DNA of 64,000 nt from Notospermus geniculatus (taxonomy: Eukaryota > Nemertea > Pilidiophora > Heteronemertea > Lineidae), in the NCBI GenBank assembly GCA_002633025.1, contig NMRB01000155.1:522425-586424 (forward strand), written 5' to 3'. Below, piece after piece: positions 54,601 to 63,600 of this stretch. Within the stretch, counting starts at the first letter, position 1; every line of letters starts with the position of its first letter. The position numbers were made by a program, and so were the translations under genes. The notes below the pieces were generated by a model. It was not told where the DNA came from and did not search any database. It saw only the letters and a list, made by a program, of their open reading frames with translations.

Positions 54601-57600
54601 CTTTAGTTCCCCCGGCTTTGAAACTGGACAAGGACTTCCAAGATACCATCATCATGAAGGTCAACACGTCCAAGGTCATTGAGATTCCATTCTCGGCTGC
54701 TCCGATGCCCAAGGTCACATGGACCTTCAACGATGCTCAATTTTCCGATGAGAAACGCATCACAGAGCAGACAATCCGTGGGATGACGTCGTTGACGATC
54801 AGCCGTGCTGAGAGACAGGATGTTGGCGATTATGCCGTCAAGATTGAGAACAAGTTCGGTACTGTCAGCCATGCCATCAAGGTCATTGTACTGGGTAAGT
54901 CAGTTTGAATGCTGTTTTTTGCTGCCAAGACTGAACAGTTTGATAAACATTTGAAAGAATCATGTAGGCCTACAATCTATAACTCATACTGACTGTCATC
55001 CTGTGCCTTTCAGACAAACCGTCCCCACCCGAGAACCTCAAGTTCCCCGAGGTGACTCCACAGTCCTGTAAGCTGACCTGGGACGTCCCCAAGGATGACG
55101 GCGGCTCACCAATCACTGGATACATCGTTGAGAAACGTGACGCTAACCGACAGACCTGGAATGAGGTCGGCCAGACGGAGAAGTTAGAATTCGTCGTGCA
55201 TAAACTTGTTGAAAACAACAAATATGTTTTCCGAGTTTCGGCTCAGAATGATGTTGGCGTGAGTGAACCAGCGGAGACGCCGGTAATCACAGCCAAGTGG
55301 ACTTTTGGTGAGTACGACTCTTGTCTACAGCTTCTGCTGATGACGTAGAAAAATCCGCCATCTTGGTAGCCAGATTAATATCAAATTACGTCATTGACCC
55401 ACGTGGCACACAGCATGAATGATCACCAGCATGTTTTCAAAGTATCCTTGTCTTAAATTCTTTGCAGAACCCCCTGGTCCACCTGAACAACCAACCCTAT
55501 CTGATATCTTCAAGACGTCCGCCGTAGTGAGCTGGCAGCCGCCGCTGAATGATGGCGGCTCCCCGATCATCGGCTACCATGTTGAGCGGCGAATGACCTC
55601 CAGTAATCGCTGGGCCAAGATCAACAAGGAAATTATCACGGAGTTGACCTTCAAGGATGAGGACCTAAAGCAAGGCATGGAGTATCAGTATCGTATCATG
55701 GCTGAGAACAAGGCCGGTGTCGGCCCACCGAGTGAGCCGAGCAAGCCATTCACAGCCAAGGATCCATGGGGTAAGAACATCTTTTATTTTAAAACAAACC
55801 GATTCCAGCGGATCATTGCATATTGACTGCCAGACAACATCAATCTTATCCTCACTAATTTCCATCTGTGATATTTACAGACAAACCAGGTCCACCTGGC
55901 ATTCCACAGTTCAGCGAGGTGACAGATACGTCCGTCAGGGTAACCTGGACCCCACCAGAAGATGACGGTGGCGCCCCCATCACTGGCTACCACCTAGAAT
56001 ACATGGTAGTCGGTGGAAAGAAATGGGCCCCAGCCTCAGTTGACAAGTTATCTGACTTGACGCTGGTCGTGAAACGTTTGAAGACGGACACCGAGTACAT
56101 ATTCCGTGTTTGTGCGGAGAACAAGGTCGGGACAGGTCCATATTCTGACAACACTGAACCAATCAAAATCAAGGCTCCACTCGGTAAGTTGACAATCTTC
56201 AGGATGGTGTGAAATCTAATGTAATTTAGTGAAGCGTAATTCATGGGGTGACTGGGGTTGAACCTAGATTCTCAGTGGTGAGTGGCATGACATTTCCACT
56301 GCACCACCTTCTGACAACCCAAAAGAGAGTGATGACACATGTGTAATTTCTGTTTTCAGTTGGTGATGCCCCCAAACTTGACGTTGGCCTCGAGGACGTG
56401 ACTGTGATTGTTCCAAATGAAGCAAACCTTGAGTGTCATATTGATTGTGGTACACCTGCTGCTGAAATCAAATGGTAAGGATGAATTTAACTCCCTCAGA
56501 ATGTCTCGACTTTTCCGTCAGCATTGACCTGCCTTCAACAGCATGCTGCCAGTGGCCGTATGACGTTCCTCACTCCCTGTAGAAAAATCCTGGATCTGCC
56601 CCTGGAAAGATGTGGTGGATGATTCTAGCTTCATATTAAATGCTGAGGGCTGTGGTATTAAACATCCGTTTTCTGGCATTCCAGTTTCTGTGCTGAAATT
56701 TTCGCCTCTTTTCCAGGTTCAAGGGTGACAAGCCCATCACGTCTGGCGGCCGTTACACAATCACCTACAAGGATAAACTATCAGAGCTCAAGATCAAGGA
56801 CACCAACCCTGATGATGCTGCCAAATACAAGTGTACTGCTTCCAATATCATTGGAAATGTTCAGACGTCTGCTAATCTTCTTGTACACAGTGAGTAGCCC
56901 TACTTCATTATGACATCTTTGCAGCTGGAATGAAAATTGCTGGTGCTGAAAAAAATTGAAGGAATTTTGAGTAGAATAAATAAATAAACAAATATTCTTC
57001 AGAAAATTCTGTCAACTGCTGGTAGATTTGGAGAACATCATGATAAAGTTGTTGTTTGTCCAAGAGGTGCTCCCCATGCTTGGGACTTCGCAGTGCCTAA
57101 GTTCACAAGACCATCCTCTGATATCCTATTCCAGTGCATCCAAACATTGAATACGACAAGAAGTTTGCGGAGCCACAGTCGATCAAGGCCGGCAAGACAT
57201 TCAACGTCCCAGTCAAGATTACCGGTATTCCCCGGCCGAAGGTCACATGGTCTGTCAATGAGCAGCCTGTCGAGACGTCAGATCGGTTGACCTTAGAGGC
57301 CAAGGATACACACCACAGTATCACGTTGAAGAATCTGATCAGGAAGGATGCTGGTGTTTATACCGTGTCGGCAGAAAATGTGGTCGGAAGGAAGCATGCG
57401 GAGTTTGAGCTCAAAGTTCTTGGTGAGTCTCAAAAAATACATCCCTTTGGAACTAAAACCGCTGGTCTACCATGTAATAGGGCCTAGCTTCAAATCTGGG
57501 GGCCGATTGTACCACCGTTCATGCCGTTGGTTTCATGGAAGTAATATTCACTATATTGTATCTTTTGTTCCAGATGTGCCCTCACCTCCACGTGACCTCA

Positions 57601-60600
57601 AGGTCACTGACGTTCAGAAAGAGTCAATCGCTGTTGCCTGGCAACCATCTGAGGATGATGGTGGTTCACCAATCACAAACTACATCCTGGAGAAGCGTGA
57701 TGCCAAGAAGACAACTTGGTCCAATGCTGGCAAGGTCAAACCCACGGACTTGGAATTCACTGTGTCAAAACTGATCGAAGGCAATGAGTACTTCATTCGT
57801 GTGATCGCTGAGAATGCCATCGGACAGAGTGAACCGTGTGAACTCAAGGAACCGGTCAAGGCCAAGAGTCCATTTGGTGAGTCATCAGTCTCTTGCTCTT
57901 CAAGTTGCCATTTGATATTTGGGATGCAACAGCTGTCGTTACATGATGAGTTTGTACAAGAACCTCATAATACATTTTCTCCCTGCAGATGTTCCTGGTC
58001 CACCCATCAACCTTCACTTGACCGATGTCTCCAAGACTGAGATCTCCATCGCTTGGGAACCCCCGGCATCAGATGGAGGCTCTCCAATCATTGGCTACAT
58101 CGTTGAGAGACGTCAGGCCAAGAGCAACCGCTGGGTCAAGTTGAACAAGACACCAGTCCCTGAGTTGACGTATTCTGTATCTGACGTGATTGAAAACCAG
58201 GAGTATGAGTTCCAAGTATCGGCGGAAAACGCCGAGGGACAGGGTCCGCCAACAGACACTCTTGGTCCGATCAAAGCCAAGGATCCATATGGTAAGTTAC
58301 TGCCACATGATGTTGCTTGAGTCGACCTGTAGATACCCCTGAAATTCTATCGTAATTGCCATAACTTTGTAGTCTTCTACCCATACGTCTACCCGTGCAA
58401 ATCACCAACCTCAAATGCTACCTCTGAAATTTTTCAGGTGTTCCTGGACAACCTGGTAAACCAGTCGTTGATGAAATCACCGCCGAGACCGCCCACGTGA
58501 CTTGGGCGCCACCTAAAGACGATGGCGGCAGCCCTATCACCAACTATACCGTGGAGATGAAGCAACCCAATGAGTACAAGTGGTCTGTCGTCAACGCTGA
58601 CTTCACCGTGCCGTCACCAGAGATCACGGTCAAAGGTCTCAAACCAGAGACGGAGTACATCTTCAGGGCGACAGCTGTCAACAAGGCCGGGCCTGGTAAA
58701 CCATCAGAGCCCTCTGATGTTGCTAAATACAGTAAGTAACCAGTTAACTGCGAACTTGAAATTGTGAAATATTAGTTTTATTGAGAATTACCTCATTGTA
58801 ACATCTTGGTTGGTCACGCGACCTACTTCTTGAGTAACCTGGTATCTGCATGGACTCTACATGTCATTGTCTATTACCTGCAGTGACTCCATTGAAAATC
58901 ATCCGAGAAGTCCAGGACAACCGTGTGAAGAAGATGCCTGCGACCGTCACCTTCGAGTGCGAACTCAACAAAGCTGATGTTGATATTGAGTGGTACAAGG
59001 GTGATCAGCTAATTGCACCGAGCAAGAAATACAAGATGTCCGCCAAGGGAGCTGTTTATAAACTGACGATTGAAGACGTGAATGATGAAGATGACTCTGA
59101 TTACACCTTCAAGGTCAAGGACAGAGATCTCAAGTCCACCGCCGGACTCTTTGTTGAAGGTGAGCGAATTTCTGGTTTGCTATGATTTCTGCATGTTTCA
59201 GCACGCTTCTGAAAAATTGCTTTGAACATTGGTTCTACCCTTGATTCACTTTGAAGAAACTCTCCTTGATTTCTTGTAAATTCTATTTACAGTTCCACCG
59301 GCTCTGAAACTGGACAAGAGTTTCGAGGACACCATCATCATGAAAGTCAACACATCCAAGGTCATTGAGATTCCGTTCTCGGCTGCTCCGATGCCCAAGG
59401 TCACATGGACCTTCAACGATGCTCAATTCTCCGACGAGAAACGCATCACAGAGCAGACAATCCGTGGGATGACGTCGTTGACGATCAGCCGTGCTGAGAG
59501 ACAGGATGCTGGCGATTATGCCGTCAAGATTGAAAACAAGTTTGGTACTGTCAGCCATGCCATCAAGGTCATTGTACTGGGTAAGTGTTTGGAATACTTT
59601 TTTGTGCACCTAGGCCAAATCCTTTGATAAAAATTTGAACCATGTAGGCCTCCGATCTAACTCGGAATTTGGAGAGAAGTGGGCATGGAATATCTGTTCC
59701 TGTATGGTACGAGTTGTATTGTGCTCTTCTTCAGACAAACCGTCCCCACCCGAGAACCTCAAGTTCCCTGAGGTGACCCCACAGTCCTGTAAGCTGACCT
59801 GGGACGTCCCCAAGGATGACGGCGGGTCACCAATCACTGGATACATCGTTGAGAAACGTGACGCTAACCGACAGACGTTCAATGAAGTTGCCACGACAGA
59901 CAAACTGGAGGAAGTTGTGGGCAAGCTTGTCGAAAATAACAAATATGTTTTCCGAGTCTCAGCCAAGAATGATGTCGGCGTGAGCGAACCAGCTGAGACA
60001 CCGGTGATCACAGCGAAATATACATTTGGTGAGTAGAAAGCAAGTGATGGCTTTGCAGGCAAATGCAGTCAGGTTTTGCTAAAAATCATGAAAGCGAAAC
60101 GTGCCAGCTCAATTAACTGCCGATTGTGTACTTGCAGATAAACCAGGTCCACCAGAAGCTCCCACGATCTCAGACATCTACAAAACATCTGCCGTAATCA
60201 ACTGGGAACCACCAGCCAACGATGGTGGTGCTCCTGTGATCGGCTACCACGTGGAACGCAGAATGACGTCGAGCAATCGCTGGGCCAAGATCAACAAAGA
60301 CGTCATCAAGGAGCTGACCTTGAAGGATGAGGACCTGAAAGAAGGCACAGAATACGAGTACCGCATCATGGCAGAGAACAAGGCAGGAGTAGGACCACCA
60401 AGCTCGCCTTCCAAACCATTCACAGCCAAGGACCCATGGGGTGAGCACGGTGTATACGTCAGACACTTTCTTGTTGTACACCTGTTCAATGGTCAACTCT
60501 GCCATGTTGCTGACAGCAACTGCAGCATTGAATCCGATATTCATACGTCTTTTGTTTTCCAACTTGCAGACAAACCAGGCCCACCTGGCGTGCCAACTTT

Positions 60601-63600
60601 CAGCGAGATTACAGACACAACTGTCAGAGTCACTTGGTCAGCACCAGAAAATGATGGCGGTGCCCCCATAACCGGATACAACTTGGAGTATATGCCAGTC
60701 GGTGGAAAGAAATGGGCGCCTGCCTCTGTCGACAAGTTAACCGAGACTACTCTGGTTGTGAAACGACTCAAGACTGACCAGGAATACCTGTTCCGGGTCA
60801 ACGCCGAGAACAAGGTCGGTGCCGGACCGTTTGCACAGAACAAGGAACCAATCAAAATCAAGGCTCCACTTGGTAGGTTTATTGCCGTGATCTGTGAACC
60901 CTTGTTGTGGTTCCCTTAGAATGTTCTACTCTCATGGCAGTAAAACCTACTTATTCCTTCCATTGTGTTTTCAGTTGGTACTGCACCCAAGCTGGAGGCT
61001 GGTCTAGATGACGTGACAGTGGTCGTACCAAACGAGGCTAAACTCGACTGTGATATCGCTGGTGGGGAACCAGTTGCTGATATCAAATGGTGGGTAGACC
61101 TTTCTAAAATCATGACCTCTACGTTAAGCCGGAGACGGAGCCCATGATGACCTGTGAACTTTGACCTTTGGCTCTTTCTCTGTTTCAGGTTCAGGAATAA
61201 CAAAGAACTGACAGCCAGCGACAAGTACAAGATAAGTTACAAGAACAAGACGGCCGAGTTGGTCATCAAGGACAGCAAGCCAGATGATGCTGCCACCTAT
61301 AGGTGTACTGGTTCAAACATCATCGGTCATGTAGAGACGCAGGCTAACGTCATCGTGCACAGTAAGTACTTGCTTTAAACAGATCTCTCTGATACTACTG
61401 TTCTAGGTGGTGTTAGATTCCACAAGTCTAATGCCGTCCTCAGCCTCTGTCCATCCAACACCTCCGTTGATGGCATTCATCTCGGTTCCTTTGTCTGCTT
61501 CTGGTCTTCATGCAACGTTCTCTTTCCAGTGCATCCAAACATTGAGTACGACAAGAAATACAAGGAGCCCCAGTCCCTCAAGGCTGGTAAGACCTTCACT
61601 GTCCCGGTCAAGGTCACTGGTATACCGACCCCCAAGGTCACCTGGTCACTGAACGACAAACCCCTGGAATCTTCCAAGAGGATCACACTGGAGGCAAAGG
61701 AGAACACGTACTACACTATTAATGTGAAGAGCCTAGAGCGACAGGATGCTGGTGTCTATACCGTGTCGGCCGAGAATGTGGTAGGAAGGAAACATGCTGA
61801 GTTTGAACTCAAGGTGCTAGGTGAGTGTCAGAGATCCTTGGCTCGACCTAGAAAGTTAGAGGCATCTTACCTCTCTTTGACAGTATGTTTACCACCTTGA
61901 GCTCACCGCTGTGGCAAATTAACTGTCCATTCTCTCAATTTTAGACAAACCGTCACCTCCACGTGACCTGAAGGTCACAGACGTCCAGCGTGAAGCCATC
62001 GCTGTTGCCTGGCAACCATCTGAGGATGATGGTGGTTCACCAATCACAAACTACATCCTGGAGAAGCGTGATGCCAAGAAGACAACTTGGTCCAACGCCG
62101 GCAAGGTCAAACCCACAGACTTGGAATTCACTGTGTCCAAACTTATTGAAGGCAATGAGTACTTCATTCGTGTGATTGCTGAGAATGCCATCGGACAGAG
62201 TGAACCGTGTGAACTCAAGGAACCGGTCAAGGCCAAGAGTCCATTTGGTGAGTCATCAGTCTATCTTGGTCTTCAAATTGCGGTTTGATATTTGGTATGC
62301 CACGTCTGTCGTTACTTGATGACTTTCTACAAGAACCTCATAATACGTTGTCTCCCTGCAGATGTTCCTGGTCCACCCATCAAATTCCGTGCCACTGACG
62401 TGAGCAAGACCCAGATTTGCCTGGCCTGGGAGCCTCCACAGTCAGATGGGGGTACCCCCATCAAGGGCTACATCATTGAGCGTAAATCAAAGACAAGTCA
62501 GCGCTGGGTCAGGATGAACAAAACTCTTGTCCCTGAGCTCGTCTACACCGTGACTGATGTGACAGAGAACCAGGAGTACGAGTTCCAGGTGTCGGCAGAG
62601 AATGCCGAGGGTGTCGGACCGCCTGCTGATACGCTTGGACCAATCAAAGCCAAGGATGCTTACGGTAAAATCGGGGCTCATTCCATCCTCAATCTTGCGC
62701 AGGTGTAGGCATGAAATCCATGATGATATTAGTTCACATGTTGATTGTGAGTGAGATAAGACAGCAGCGTTGAGACAGGGTGGATGGATATCTTAGTCAT
62801 TAACCATGCCTACCTTTCCATTTTCAGATGTCCCTGGCCAACCAGGAAAACCCAAAGTTCAGGAGATTACAGCTGAATCAGCCAAGGTGACTTGGACGCC
62901 ACCCAGAGACGACGGAGGGAGTCCCATTGTCAACTACCTGCTGGAGATGAAGAAGCCCTCAGACAAGAAGTGGTCAGCTGTCAATGCTGATTTCACCATC
63001 CCAACACCAGAACATACCGTGACTGGGTTGAAGGCAGAGACGGACTACATCTTCAGAGAGAGAGCCGTCAACAAGGCCGGACCTGGCCAACCATCAGAGC
63101 CCTCTGATGTTGCCAAATATGGTGAGTAGTCGTTCTTCTGTCGAGGACCTGTTAGGAAAACACCCTGCTGAACGCGGGTTAGGCATGGATAGAGACCCAG
63201 TTTGTCTCTATGATCCTTCCTCAAAATCACTTTCTATGTCTTCCAGTAACACCAATCAAAATCATCCGAGAACTCCAGGACAACAACATCAAGAAGATTC
63301 CAGGCAAAGTCACATTCGAAGCTGAGTTGAACAAGGCTAACGTTGAGGTGTTGTGGTTTAAGAATGACCAGCCAATAACACCAAGTAAAAAGTACAAGTT
63401 GGAGGCCAAGGGCACCGTATATCGTCTCTTTGTTGATGATGTCAACGCTGAAGATGATGCCGACTATACCATGAAGGTCAAGGACACTGATCTGAAGACA
63501 ACTGCTGCTATTTTTGTTGAAGGTGAGCTATTACAGAAAAGTCTGTGGCATTCTTTGGAAAGTTAGAGGTTTGTGGTAGGAATTTCAAACTTGTACTTGT

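Noticed and set aside
60441-60569. Read-through joining d9 and d10 of SR6 into one exon
   Set aside because: An open frame crosses the intron by chance, but GTGAGC and ACTTGCAG sites match the intron position of every other super-repeat.
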